64,000 bases of DNA from Cryobacterium shii. GTDB lineage: Bacteria > Actinomycetota > Actinomycetes > Actinomycetales > Microbacteriaceae. Shown here in pieces: positions 29,072 through 37,645 of this stretch (position 1 is the first letter of the stretch; each line of letters opens with the position of its first letter). The notes under the pieces are model-generated. The model was not told the origin of the DNA. It saw only the letters and a list, made by a program, of their open reading frames with translations, and searched no databases. A program made the translations under genes and the position numbers. Location of the stretch: contig NZ_SOFY01000049.1 in NCBI RefSeq assembly GCF_004402595.1, forward strand, positions 1 to 64,000. Direction: 5' to 3'.

Positions 29072-29140
29072 GGCGCTGCTGCTGGCGCTGCTGGCGCTGC
29101 TGGCGCTGCTGGTGGCGCTGCTGGTGGCGCTGCTGCTGGC
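29072..29140. repeat. Low-complexity GCTGCTGGC-type tandem array
   Basis: Imperfect 9- and 12-bp units built from GGCGCTGCT and GGTGGCGCTGCT begin 13 bp after the GH1 stop. They share the 334-bp gap 29059-29392 with two palindromes. Confidence 0.85.
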
Positions 29141-29184
29141 CCGGGCGCGGGAGCGGCTGCCGCCGAGCGGGCCGCCTCAGGATG

Positions 29185-29255
29185 CCGAGAGTCGTCATTT
29201 CGGCCGAATGTCGCCGCCCCAGCGGGTCACGTCGGCACAAACGGCGAGTCTCGGC
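29185..29255. repeat. Degenerate palindrome
   Basis: Arms 29185-29205 (GCCGAGAGTCGTCATTT...) and 29235-29255 pair imperfectly around about 29 nt. It may be a distant member of the dispersed palindrome families. Confidence 0.5.
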
Positions 29256-29266
29256 GGCATTTCTGC

Positions 29267-29338
29267 GCCGAGTTCGTCCGTTCCGGTCGAGTTCGCCTGG
29301 TGCGCCGGTCGATCTCGACCGGACGTGGCGACCTCGGC
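29267..29338. repeat. Dispersed palindrome, family B copy 5
   Basis: 29-bp arms (29267-29295, 29310-29338; six mismatches) with a 14-nt loop; core CGTTCCGGTCGAGTTCG. Confidence 0.85.
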
Positions 29339-29392
29339 GGGCGCGGCGCGGGCGCGGCGCGGGCGCGGCACTGTGGGGCGCGGCGCCGCGGG

Positions 29393-30262
29393 CTACTTCG
29401 TGCGCACCACGATCTGGTTGCCCCACGGGTCGTCGAAGCCGAGGGTCTGCCCGTCGTGACGGGTCTGCACTCCGAAGTGGGACATCCGTTCGTTCAGGGC
29501 GCCGATGTCGTCGGTGCCGGGAAGGATGATGTCGACCTCGCCGAGCCCGAGGGCCAGGCGGCGCCGGCCGGAGCCCGTGCTGTTCCAGGTGTTCATGGCC
29601 ATGTGGTGGTGGTAGCCGCCGGCGGAGACGAACAGGGCCGAGCCGCCGAGGCTGGCCGTGGCCTCGAAGCCGAGCCGGTCCACGTAGAACTCGCGGGCCG
29701 TGGCGACATCGCCGACGGAGAGGTGCACGTGGCCGACGATCGCGGTGCCGGTCGACGGATGCGCCTGCCCGTCCCGGGTGAGGTGCTCGCCGATGAAGGC
29801 GTTGGGGTCGAGGTAGAGGGTGGCCATCTCGACCTGGCCGTGGGTCCAGCTCCACTCGGTGCGGTCGCGGTCCCAGTAGAGCTCGATCCCGTTGCCCTCG
29901 GGGTCGTTGAAGTAGAAGGCCTGGCTGACCAAGTGATCGGCGCTGCCGGTGAACGATCCCGGATGCGTCGTGCCCACCGAGTAGACGGCCGCGGCGAGCT
30001 GCGCCTGCGTCTCGAACAGGATCGCGGTGTGGAAGAGTCCGCTCGACCGCGGCTCGGCGGCGGCCAACTCCGGGGCGTGCTGCAGGATCACGATCGGCGT
30101 GCTCCCGCGGCCGAGCACGGCGATCGGGCCGTCGTGGCTCAGCAGCGTGAGGGTCGCCGCATCCCGGTAGTACGCGATCATGGCGTCGAGGTTTCCGACG
30201 CGCAGGGTCACCGCGCCCATCCCGGTCGACGCGGGCAGGAGGTCGTTCGCAGATCTCGTCAC
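29393..30262 (-). CDS. Two-domain VOC family protein (CatE-like extradiol dioxygenase fold)
   Basis: 289 residues from GTG 30262 (VTRSANDLLPASTGMGAVTL). Two vicinal-oxygen-chelate modules are seen: the first from AVTLRVGNLDAMIAYYRDAA, the second from GHVHLSVGDVATAREFYVDR. FYFNDPEGNGIELYWDRD has the metal Glu, and GHVHLSV the metal His, of catechol-2,3-dioxygenase-like proteins; the last strand is FDDPWGNQIVVRTK. The substrate is unknown. A second VOC gene lies 59 bp upstream on the same strand. Confidence 0.88.
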   Translation of the reverse strand: MTRSANDLLPASTGMGAVTLRVGNLDAMIAYYRDAATLTLLSHDGPIAVLGRGSTPIVILQHAPELAAAEPRSSGLFHTAILFETQAQLAAAVYSVGTTHPGSFTGSADHLVSQAFYFNDPEGNGIELYWDRDRTEWSWTHGQVEMATLYLDPNAFIGEHLTRDGQAHPSTGTAIVGHVHLSVGDVATAREFYVDRLGFEATASLGGSALFVSAGGYHHHMAMNTWNSTGSGRRRLALGLGEVDIILPGTDDIGALNERMSHFGVQTRHDGQTLGFDDPWGNQIVVRTK

Positions 30263-30321
30263 ACCTGCGTTAACGGATGCCGCGCGCCCCGTATTCCGCC
30301 GGCGGGCGACGGGCGGCCCGC

Positions 30322-30699
30322 TCAGTCCTCGTGCAGCTGGATCAGGTTGCCGCAGGTGTCGTCGAAGAGAACGGAGGTGCCGGAGGCATCCGTGCTCGGT
30401 TCGCCGATGAAATGCACGCCGAGGGCGCGGAGTCGCTCGTACTCGGCGCGCACATCGGGGGAGCCGAACACGATGGCCGGCAGGCCGAGGCTGCGGATGC
30501 CCTGCGCGTACTTCTGGGACACCCTGTTGTCGCTGGGCTCGAGGAGGAGGCCGACGCCGTCGGGATCTTCCGGGGACTTCACGACATAGAGCTGGTGCTC
30601 CGGCATCGTCAGCAATTCCTGGAATCCGAGCACGGACGTGTAGAAGTCGAACGCAGCGGCGGGGTCGTTCACGTGGACACTGCACATCTTGATACGCAT
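30322..30699 (-). CDS. VOC family protein (glyoxalase/bleomycin-resistance fold)
   Basis: 125 residues, a single-gene pair of VOC modules: MRIKMCSVHVNDPAAAFDFY, then a middle LLEPSDNRVSQKYAQG, and the C-terminal LFDDTCGNLIQLHED where the Glu of a metal site would lie. Most are of unknown function; some bind antibiotics or act on glyoxals. Same strand as the two-domain VOC gene and possibly co-transcribed with it. Confidence 0.88.
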   Translation of the reverse strand: MRIKMCSVHVNDPAAAFDFYTSVLGFQELLTMPEHQLYVVKSPEDPDGVGLLLEPSDNRVSQKYAQGIRSLGLPAIVFGSPDVRAEYERLRALGVHFIGEPSTDASGTSVLFDDTCGNLIQLHED

Positions 30700-30792
30700 G
30701 CGCGGAGCGTATCATTTTGCGGCCCGGAGCCGCGAAACTGTGACGCGCCGCGTCGTCGAGGAGGCCTCCGCCGGGCTGCGTCCGGCGCGGGA

Positions 30793-31770
30793 TTACGCCG
30801 CGGAGGCGGCGTGCGTCAGGCGTTCGAGCAGCTCGAGGTAGCGGGCCGCGGTCTGCTCGATGATCTCGGCCGGGAGCTCCGGCGGAGTGCCCGTCTGGTC
30901 CCAGTGGGCGGCGAGCCAGTCGCGAACGATCTGCTTGTCGAAGCTGGCCATCCGTTGCTCGGGCGTCGTGCCCGACTGCCAGAGGGAGGCGTCCCAGTAG
31001 CGGCTCGAGTCGCTGGTGAGCACCTCGTCGGCAAGCGTGATGACGCCGGTGACGCGGTCGGCGCCGAACTCGAACTTGGTGTCGGCGAGAATCACGCCGG
31101 CCTTCTCGGCGATGCCGGAGGCGCGGCCGAAGATCTCCAGCGACAGGCGACGCAGCTCGGCGGCGACGGATGCCCCGACCAGCTCCACCGTGCGTTCGAA
31201 CGAGATGTTCTCGTCGTGCTCGCCCATCGGGGCCTTCCAGGCGGGAGTGTAGATGGGCTCCGGCAGGCGGTCGCCGTTCTGCAGGCCGGCGGGCAGCGGG
31301 ATGCCGCACACCGTCCGGGCGGTCTGGTATTCCTTCCAGCCCGATCCGGTCAGGTACCCGCGCACGACGCATTCGATCGGGAACATGTCCAGCGTCTTGC
31401 AGAGCATGGCGCGCCCGGCGACGGCCGCCGGGATCAGGCTGGTGACCGCGCCGTTGACGGTGTGGTCCGGCAGGAGGTGGTTGGGGATGCCCGCGAGCTG
31501 GTCGAACCACCACAGGCTGAGGGTGGTGAGCAGTTCGCCCTTGCCGGGGATGCCGGGTTCCAGCACGTGGTCGAAAGCGCTGACGCGGTCGCTGGCGACC
31601 ACGAGCACGCGCGCGGCGGTGGCGAGGTCGGCGGCGGCATCCGTGTTTTGGTCCTGGTCCTGGTCCTGGTCCTGGGGAACGTAGAGGTCGCGCACCTTGC
31701 CCGAGTAGGCGTGGCGCCAGCCCGGAAGGTCGAGCGGGACGGATGCGGTGGGCTGGTCGTGTGCGGTCAC
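30793..31770 (-). CDS. purC: Phosphoribosylaminoimidazole-succinocarboxamide synthase
   Basis: 325 residues, the long PurC form. It joins CAIR and aspartate using ATP. WRHAYSGKVRDLYVP, VASDRVSAFDHVLEPGIPGK, ECVVRGYLTGSGWKEYQ and LADTKFEFGAD are family motifs. GTG 31770 is preferred over GTG 31788 because GAGAAT, a -10-like hexamer, lies 7 nt upstream of it. After DLYVP the chain carries an acidic DQDQDQDQ insert from a hexanucleotide repeat (about 31651-31676), in a surface loop before the LVVASDRVSAF strand. Confidence 0.95.
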   Translation of the reverse strand: MTAHDQPTASVPLDLPGWRHAYSGKVRDLYVPQDQDQDQDQNTDAAADLATAARVLVVASDRVSAFDHVLEPGIPGKGELLTTLSLWWFDQLAGIPNHLLPDHTVNGAVTSLIPAAVAGRAMLCKTLDMFPIECVVRGYLTGSGWKEYQTARTVCGIPLPAGLQNGDRLPEPIYTPAWKAPMGEHDENISFERTVELVGASVAAELRRLSLEIFGRASGIAEKAGVILADTKFEFGADRVTGVITLADEVLTSDSSRYWDASLWQSGTTPEQRMASFDKQIVRDWLAAHWDQTGTPPELPAEIIEQTAARYLELLERLTHAASAA

Positions 31771-31984
31771 GGCTACATTCTCGCGCACCAGCGCTCGTTG
31801 GCGCGAACGATCGGCTCGTCGGACGGGCTGGTGCCGCTCGCCCGGGGGGCTTACTCAGGAGAATCGCGCTGCCGGCGTCATTCGCCCGCGTGTTTCCGGG
31901 CGGTTCGGGCCGGTTCTCGCCGAGCGTCCTGAGTTGGCCACAACCGAGTCGGCGCCCGGGGTGGCGAGCCTCTCCGCCGGGGGC

Positions 31985-32078
31985 TGCATAACTACTGCAA
32001 TTCGCTGCCCGGCGCTTGGTCCGCCGCGCGATTCCGGGAATCCGTCGAGACGGAGCGCGAAATTGCCGGAGTTATGCA
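31985..32078. repeat. Long-loop palindrome in the purC-purD gap
   Basis: Arms TGCATAACTACTGCAATTCG (31985-32005) and its imperfect complement (32057-32078) around about 51 nt. A second weak pair (ACTCAGGA near 31853 and TCCTGAGT near 31927) lies beside it. No gene is visible in 31771-32128. Confidence 0.65.
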
Positions 32079-32128
32079 CATCGCGGACAGGGAAGGCGGG
32101 CGACTCTGCCGAGTGCGCGGTCCAGTGC

Positions 32129-33397
32129 TCAGTCGGCGACGCGCGCGGCGATGTCGGTGCGGTACTGGGCTCCCTCGAGGGTGATCAGGGCGAGAGCCTC
32201 GTAGGCGCGGGCGCGGGCATCCGTGAAGCCGTCGCCGACCGCGACGACGCTGAGCACCCGCCCGCCGGTGGAGACGAGGGCGCCGTCGATCACGGCGGTC
32301 GCCGCGTGCGCGACCGTGACGCCGGACACGCCGGATACCGCGCCGAGCCCGCCCAGCGGACGCCCGGTGACGGGCGCATCCGGGTAGTTCTCGCTGGCGA
32401 GCACGACCGTGACGCAGGCGTTGGCCGAGAAGACCGGGCGGGCCAGGCCGCCGAGCCCCCCGGTGGATGCAGCGAGCAGCAGGCCGGACAGCGGCGTGAC
32501 CAGGCGGGGCAGCACGACCTGGGTTTCCGGGTCGCCGAACCGGGCGTTGAATTCGATCACCCGGATGCCGTCGACGGTCAGAATGAGCCCGCAGTAGAGC
32601 AGCCCGATGAAGGGGGTGGCTTCGGCGGCCAGCTGGCGCACGGTGGGGAGAGCGATCGTCTCGATGACCTCGTCGATGAAGGCCTGTTCGCTGCCGAATT
32701 CGGCGTCGAGCCAGGGCAGCGGCGAGTAGGCGCCCATGCCGCCGGTGTTGGGGCCGAGGTCGCCGTCGCCGAGGCGCTTGTAGTCCTGGGCGGGGGATAG
32801 CGGCAGCACAGTGTGGCCGTCGCTGAGCAGGAAAAGGGAGACCTCCTGCCCGTCGAGGAATTCCTCGATCAGCACGCTGCCGTGCTGCAGCCAGAAGGTG
32901 GCGTGGGCGAGCGCGGCGTCGCGGTCTGAGGTGACGAGCACGCCTTTGCCGGCGGCGAGTCCGTCGGCCTTGACTACGTAGGGGGCGCCGAATTCGTCCA
33001 GTGCGGAGGTGGCCTCGGCGAGCGAGCCGGCACGCTCGGCGCGTCCGGTGGGTACGCCGGCGGTGTCCATGATGCGCTTGGCGAAGGTCTTGCTGCCTTC
33101 GAGGGCGGCCGCGGCCTGGCCGGGCCCGAAGACGGGGATTCCGCGGGTGCGCAGCGCATCGGCGACACCGGCGACCAGGGGGGCCTCCGGCCCGACCACG
33201 ACCAGCTCGATGCCGTTCAGGTTCGCGTAGTTGGTGACCTGCTCGGGGTCGGCCGGGTCGAGCGGCACCACCGGCACATCCCGGGCGATCCCGGCGTTGC
33301 CGGGCGCGGCCACGATGTCATGGCGGGGCTCCTCGCGGAGCAGCGCGGTGATGATGGCGTGCTCGCGGGCACCGGAACCGAGGACCAGAATCTTCAC
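32129..33397 (-). CDS. purD: Phosphoribosylamine-glycine ligase
   Basis: 422 residues, normal for GARS. It is an ATP-grasp enzyme joining phosphoribosylamine and glycine, the second purine step. [16 protein letters not shown] is the N-domain start, [14 protein letters not shown] the ATP-binding loop, [12 protein letters not shown] and [19 protein letters not shown] the catalytic metal site. The last 90 residues contain a Gly/Val-rich stretch around [14 protein letters not shown]. It is the last clear gene on this strand before a repeat-filled 424-bp gap. Confidence 0.97.
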   Translation of the reverse strand: MKILVLGSGAREHAIITALLREEPRHDIVAAPGNAGIARDVPVVPLDPADPEQVTNYANLNGIELVVVGPEAPLVAGVADALRTRGIPVFGPGQAAAALEGSKTFAKRIMDTAGVPTGRAERAGSLAEATSALDEFGAPYVVKADGLAAGKGVLVTSDRDAALAHATFWLQHGSVLIEEFLDGQEVSLFLLSDGHTVLPLSPAQDYKRLGDGDLGPNTGGMGAYSPLPWLDAEFGSEQAFIDEVIETIALPTVRQLAAEATPFIGLLYCGLILTVDGIRVIEFNARFGDPETQVVLPRLVTPLSGLLLAASTGGLGGLARPVFSANACVTVVLASENYPDAPVTGRPLGGLGAVSGVSGVTVAHAATAVIDGALVSTGGRVLSVVAVGDGFTDARARAYEALALITLEGAQYRTDIAARVAD

Positions 33398-33470
33398 CCC
33401 GTCAGGTTAGCGGATGCCGTCGCTCCCGCTACGTCCACGGCGCGCCTCCGCGGCGCGGGACTCGTGGCCC

Positions 33471-33538
33471 CGAGAGTGCCCGTTCCGGTCGAGAGTGGCC
33501 GGCGGAACGGGCGCGCTCGACCGGAACGGGCACACTCG
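33471..33538. repeat. Dispersed palindrome, family A copy 4
   Basis: 27-bp arms (33471-33497 and 33512-33538, three mismatches) with a 14-nt loop, in the divergent purD/SCP gap. Confidence 0.88.
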
Positions 33539-33735
33539 AGCTCGCGGATGGCGTGGGCAGCTGGGATCGCGGGGGAGTGTCGTGCTGTCGCGGGGGAGTG
33601 TCGTGGAGTGTCGTGCGGTCTCGGGGGAGTTGCGCGGGATGCGCGATGGCCCGGGATGGCGCGCGGCTGTTGCGCGGAAGCTGCGCCGCTGCGCGCGTGG
33701 CGCGCCACCGGCGCAGCGGCGCAGCGCGGGGGGCG

Positions 33736-33809
33736 GGGGGCACTGAGCGGCTCGTGCACGCGGGGGCACCGAGCAGCGCGCGGGGGCACTGAGCGGCTCG
33801 TGCACGCGG
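33736..33809. repeat. 28-bp direct repeat upstream of the SCP-like gene
   Basis: Identical 28-bp segments at 33736-33763 and 33782-33809 (GGGGGCACTGAGCGGCTCGT and on). Further left are repeats of GGGGGAGTGTCGTG (about 33576-33616) and a GC-only inverted repeat of GCTGCGCCGCTGCGC near 33680-33725. The gap 33398-33821 holds only such repeats. Confidence 0.88.
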
Positions 33810-33821
33810 CAGACTGGAGGC

Positions 33822-34181
33822 ATGGCACGAGCGAGGATCGACGACGGGGCGGGACGCGCGGCGGTGCGCGCGTTCGCGGCGGAGCAGGCGGCGGCGAGCC
33901 GGGACATCCGTGCGCTCGCAGTGCGCTACACGCTGCAGCTGCTGGCCGAGCAGGCCGCCGGCAACACCCTCGAGGTGCGGGTGCCGCCCTTCGGCGCCGT
34001 GCAGTGCATCGCCGGGCCGCGTCACACCCGCGGCACACCGCCGAACGTCGTCGAGACGGATGCCGCCACCTGGCTCGCCCTCGTCACCGGCACCCTGGCC
34101 TGGCCCGACGGGCTCGCGACCGGGCGCATCCACGCGTCCGGGAGCCGGGCCGACCTCGCCGCGCACCTCCCGCTGCTCTAG
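33822..34181 (+). CDS. Sterol-carrier-family protein linked to purine genes
   Basis: 119 residues. The core LEVRVPPFGAVQCIAGPRHT followed by RGTPPNVVETDAATWLALVT is strongly conserved in a sterol-carrier-like family found beside purF and purM in many actinobacteria, including mycobacteria. SCP-2-like folds bind lipids, but the role of this branch is unknown. The ATG lies after GACTGGAGGC. The final IHASGSRADLAAHLPLL matches the family ending, so the gene is intact. Confidence 0.85.
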   Translation: MARARIDDGAGRAAVRAFAAEQAAASRDIRALAVRYTLQLLAEQAAGNTLEVRVPPFGAVQCIAGPRHTRGTPPNVVETDAATWLALVTGTLAWPDGLATGRIHASGSRADLAAHLPLL

Positions 34182-34311
34182 TCCGCGCTGCCCCGTCCCG
34201 CCGGCAGACCCGCTCGAGTTCCGCTCGAGCCGCTCTCCCGCCCGCTCTCCCGCCCGCTCTCGTGACCATGACTGTGACGGGGTCGGGGAGCGCGGGGTGC
34301 GCGGGAGGCTG

Positions 34312-35307
34312 TCAGGCGAGGATCGCGGTGACCTCAGCGAGGGTGGGCATCGAACTCGTCGCGCCCGGCCGTGTGACCGCCACGGACGATGCGACCGTCG
34401 CCCAGCGCACCGCATCGATCATGGCCGTCGCGCTGATGGACCGCCCGCCGATGGCCGCACCACCGGCACCACCCGCACCAACGCCAGCACCTCGACCCGC
34501 ATCGCCGCCACCGGCTCCCGCGCCGCGGTCCGCGCCCGCGGCCAGCTGGGCGACGAGCACACCCACGAACGTGTCGCCGGCCGCGGTCGTATCGACGGCG
34601 CGCACCGGACGGGCCGGGGCCAGGCCCAGCACGGAGCCGTCGAACGCGACCACGGAGCCCTCCGCGCCCAGGGTGACGATCGCCCAGGTGCCGCCGGCGC
34701 TGAGCAGCTCGGCCGCCCGCACCGGGTCGCTCTGGCCGGTGAGGGCGGCGGCCTCGAGCCGGCCCGGCACGATCAGGTCGACCAGGTCGAGGAACCCGTC
34801 CGGCAGTGTCACCACCGGCGCCGGGGTGAGCACCGTGAAGACTCCGGCTGCCCGCGCCGCCGCGAGTCCCTCCACCAGCGCCGAGACGGGCAGTTCGCAC
34901 TGCATCATCAGGAACGCCGCGCGCTCGATCGCCTCGCGTTGGGTGCGGCTCAGCGCGGTCAGTGCGGCGTTGGCGCCGGGAACGACGACGATCGAGTTCT
35001 CGCCCGAGTCGACGACGGCAGTATGCGCCGTGCCGGTCGGCTCGACGGCTGATTCCAGCCCGTCGTCCGGGATCCCCTCGCGCGCCAGCAGCCGGCGGAT
35101 CTGCTCTCCGTGTGCGTCCTCGCCGACCATCCCCAGGAAGTCCACCCCCGCGTCGAGCCGGGCTGCGGCGACCGCCTGGTTCAGTCCCGCGCCGCCGGGC
35201 TCAGAACTGAAACCGGTTCCGAAAAGCGTCTCACCCGGCCGCGGCAACCGCGGCTGCCGCACGACGAGGTTCACGTTGGCGCTACCGAGTACCGCGATCC
35301 TGTTCAC
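34312..35307 (-). CDS. PfkB family carbohydrate kinase, ribokinase-like
   Basis: 331 residues from GTG 35307 (VNRIAVLGSANVNLVVRQPR). The ribokinase pattern is present: GSANVNLVV, GGAGLNQAVAAARLD, ATP-site AIVTLGAEGSVVAF, and the anion-hole/catalytic base DTTAAGDTFVGVLV. Between that and the final helices a Gly/Ala-rich insert of about 35 residues (AGAGGGDAGRGAGVGAGGAG) interrupts the fold. It probably phosphorylates ribose or a nucleoside. It is convergent with the SCP-like gene. Confidence 0.88.
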   Translation of the reverse strand: MNRIAVLGSANVNLVVRQPRLPRPGETLFGTGFSSEPGGAGLNQAVAAARLDAGVDFLGMVGEDAHGEQIRRLLAREGIPDDGLESAVEPTGTAHTAVVDSGENSIVVVPGANAALTALSRTQREAIERAAFLMMQCELPVSALVEGLAAARAAGVFTVLTPAPVVTLPDGFLDLVDLIVPGRLEAAALTGQSDPVRAAELLSAGGTWAIVTLGAEGSVVAFDGSVLGLAPARPVRAVDTTAAGDTFVGVLVAQLAAGADRGAGAGGGDAGRGAGVGAGGAGGAAIGGRSISATAMIDAVRWATVASSVAVTRPGATSSMPTLAEVTAILA

Positions 35308-35349
35308 CGCACCAGTCTCGCATCCGCCCGGCTGAGCGCAGGTGCCCAC

Positions 35350-35405
35350 GCGTGCGCCCCACCTGCCGCTATCCGCCTCGGCAAGGCGACAACTTGGGCG
35401 CACGC
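35350..35405. repeat. Decayed family D palindrome
   Basis: 10-bp outer arms (GCGTGCGCCC/GGGCGCACGC) with a 36-nt interior containing CCGCTATCC, also found (inverted) in the interior of the family D copy at 8350. Confidence 0.55.
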
Positions 35406-35491
35406 GCGATAGATCGCGGGATCACGCGGCGGCCGCAGCCGCCCGGGGAACGCCCAGCCTCGGTCCCGCGCGCCCGTGCGAGAATAGGGAG

Positions 35492-35941
35492 GTGACTTCA
35501 GCCCAGCAACCCGAGCACCTGTCCGCGGAGTCCGGAGCCGGCGAGTCCGGAGCCGGCGAGTCCGAAGCCGTCGAGTCCGGAGCCGGCGAGTCCGGAGCCG
35601 GCGAGACCGTGGTCGACAAGGCCAGCGTCACCGTGCGCCGTTCGCCGCGCTACTTCAACTTCATGATCCTCGGGGCCGTGATCGGTGCGATCACCGCCTT
35701 CATCCTCACCCTCGCCTTCCCGGCGAACGCCGAATTCGGCGCGGCCCAGGTCTTCGGATTCCTGCTGCTCGCCGGCATCGCCCTTGGCGTCACCGTCGGC
35801 GCCGTCGCCGCGATCGTGATCGACCGTGTGATCGGCCGCCGTGCCCGCACGGTCGTCGTCGATAGACTGAACGCCCAAGGTTTGCGCGACGCCGGGGCAC
35901 CGGATTCCGCATCCGGCTCCCGTCTTTCCGACCAGAACTGA
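35492..35941 (+). CDS. Two-TM conserved membrane protein upstream of purF
   Basis: 149 residues from GTG 35492. The N-terminal 40 residues are an acidic array of five ESGAG/ESEAV units from a 15-bp repeat. Then follows TVRRSPRYFNFMILGAVIGA, two membrane helices (about 54-73 and 83-108), and a basic IDRVIGRRARTVVVDRLNA tail. The RRSPRYFNFM block and gene position before purF are shared with other actinobacteria. The function is unknown. Confidence 0.75.
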   Translation: MTSAQQPEHLSAESGAGESGAGESEAVESGAGESGAGETVVDKASVTVRRSPRYFNFMILGAVIGAITAFILTLAFPANAEFGAAQVFGFLLLAGIALGVTVGAVAAIVIDRVIGRRARTVVVDRLNAQGLRDAGAPDSASGSRLSDQN

Positions 35942-35953
35942 GAACGCACGAAT

Positions 35954-36009
35954 CTCAGAGCCCCGCACAACTCAGAGCACGCGATTCTCGGAGCCTAAGA
36001 ACTCAGAGC
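35954..36009. repeat. Four spaced CTCAGAGC octamers before purF
   Basis: CTCAGAGC at 35954, 35971 and 36002, and CTCGGAGC at 35987, spaced 15-17 bp, fill the gap to purF. They may be regulatory half-sites or a decayed tandem array. Confidence 0.7.
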
Positions 36010-36034
36010 ACTGACAGTAAAAGAGGCATCCATT

Positions 36035-37645
36035 TTGGCTGGTGGCGACGGACTATTAAGTCACGATCTTCTTCCCGGTGAGAAGGGGCCGCAGGATGCC
36101 TGTGGCGTCTTCGGTGTCTGGGCGCCCGGCGAAGAGGTGGCCAAGCTCAGCTACTTCGGCCTGTACGCCCTGCAGCACCGCGGCCAGGAATCGGCCGGCA
36201 TCGCCACCAGTGACGGCTCCAAGATCCTGATCTACAAGGACATGGGCCTGGTCTCCCAGGTCTTCAACGAGGCCGCGTTGAGCACCCTGATCGGCCATAT
36301 CGCCGTCGGGCACACCCGCTACTCGACCACCGGCTCGTCGAGCTGGCAGAACGCGCAGCCGACCCTCGGTCGCACCTCGGGCGGCACGGTCGCCCTCGGC
36401 CACAACGGCAACCTCACCAACACGGCCGAACTCCTGCAGCTCGTGCACGAGCGCTACCCGAAGGTGGAGGGCGAGCTCGCCCGCGGCAACACCACCGACA
36501 CCGCCGTGATCACCGCGCTGTTCACCGGCGACCTCGACCACACCCTGGAAGCCACGGCGCTCGAGGTGCTGCCCCGCCTCCGCGGCGCCTTCTGCCTCGT
36601 CTTCATGGACGAGACCACCCTCTACGCCGCCCGCGACCCGCAGGGCGTTCGCCCGCTGGTGCTGGGCCGCCTCGAGCGTGGCTGGGTCGTCGCCTCCGAA
36701 ACCGCCGCCCTCGACATCGTCGGCGCCAGCTTCGTGCGCGAGGTCGAGCCGGGCGAGCTGATCACCATCGACGAGGACGGCCTGCGCACGCAGCGTTTCG
36801 CCGAGGCGAAGCCCGCCGGCTGCGTGTTCGAATACGTCTACCTGGCCCGCCCCGATACGACCATCGCCGGCCGTGGGGTGCACGAGGCGCGGGTCGAGAT
36901 GGGTCGCCGCCTGGCCCAGGAATACCCGGTCGAGGCCGACCTGGTCATCCCGACCCCCGAATCCGGCACGCCGGCCGCGATCGGCTATGCGCAGGCCTCC
37001 GGCATCCCGTTCGGCCAGGGCCTGGTGAAGAACTCCTACGTGGGACGCACCTTCATCCAGCCGTCCGAGACCATCCGGCAGCGCGGCATCAAGCTCAAGC
37101 TCAACCCGCTCAAGGCCGTGATCAAGGGCAAGCGCCTGATCGTCGTCGACGACTCGATCGTGCGTGGCAACACCCAGCGCGCCCTGGTCAGCATGCTGCG
37201 GGAAGCCGGCGCCGCCGAGGTGCACGTGCGCATCTCGAGCCCGCCGATCACCTGGCCATGCTTCTACGGCATCGATTTCGCCTCCCGGGCCGAACTCATC
37301 GCGACCGGCCTCGGCGTCGACGAGGTGCGCCAGGCCATCGGCGCCGACTCGCTCGGTTACCTGTCACCCGAGGGCATGATCGCCGCCACCGAGCAGCCGC
37401 CCGAACGCCTGTGCACGGCCTGCTTCACCGGCGTCTACCCGATCCCGCTGCCCGACTCGGCGCACCTGGGCAAGAACCTGCTCGAACGACCCGCCGCAGC
37501 CTCGAATGGATGCGACCCGGGCCCCGACTCGGAATTCGAGCCTCTGCTCGACCCCGCTGAGCGCCTCGACCTCGACCCTCTTCACGAAGAAACCCTGGTC
37601 AAACAGGGCAAGTCCCCGATCGGCGATCCAGGAAGACAAGAATGA
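36035..37645 (+). CDS. purF: Amidophosphoribosyltransferase
   Basis: 536 residues, first enzyme of purine synthesis (PRPP + Gln to phosphoribosylamine). TTG 36035 is the likely start. The N-terminal propeptide ends at Cys23 (DACGVFG), the nucleophile released by processing, as in long-form PurF. ALQHRGQESAGIATSDG and GHTRYSTTGSSSWQNAQP are the glutaminase motifs, and LIVVDDSIVRGNTQ is the PRPP loop. LCTACFTGVYP carries the late Cys pair of the iron-sulphur form. Overlaps purM by ATGA. Confidence 0.97.
   Translation: MAGGDGLLSHDLLPGEKGPQDACGVFGVWAPGEEVAKLSYFGLYALQHRGQESAGIATSDGSKILIYKDMGLVSQVFNEAALSTLIGHIAVGHTRYSTTGSSSWQNAQPTLGRTSGGTVALGHNGNLTNTAELLQLVHERYPKVEGELARGNTTDTAVITALFTGDLDHTLEATALEVLPRLRGAFCLVFMDETTLYAARDPQGVRPLVLGRLERGWVVASETAALDIVGASFVREVEPGELITIDEDGLRTQRFAEAKPAGCVFEYVYLARPDTTIAGRGVHEARVEMGRRLAQEYPVEADLVIPTPESGTPAAIGYAQASGIPFGQGLVKNSYVGRTFIQPSETIRQRGIKLKLNPLKAVIKGKRLIVVDDSIVRGNTQRALVSMLREAGAAEVHVRISSPPITWPCFYGIDFASRAELIATGLGVDEVRQAIGADSLGYLSPEGMIAATEQPPERLCTACFTGVYPIPLPDSAHLGKNLLERPAAASNGCDPGPDSEFEPLLDPAERLDLDPLHEETLVKQGKSPIGDPGRQE

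Noticed and set aside
29059-29392. Leu/Ala-rich frame after the GH1 gene
   Set aside because: It is translation of a CTG/GCG array, not a membrane protein gene.
33398-33821. Several frames in the purD-SCP gap
   Set aside because: They translate palindromes and direct repeats; no start or domain is convincing.
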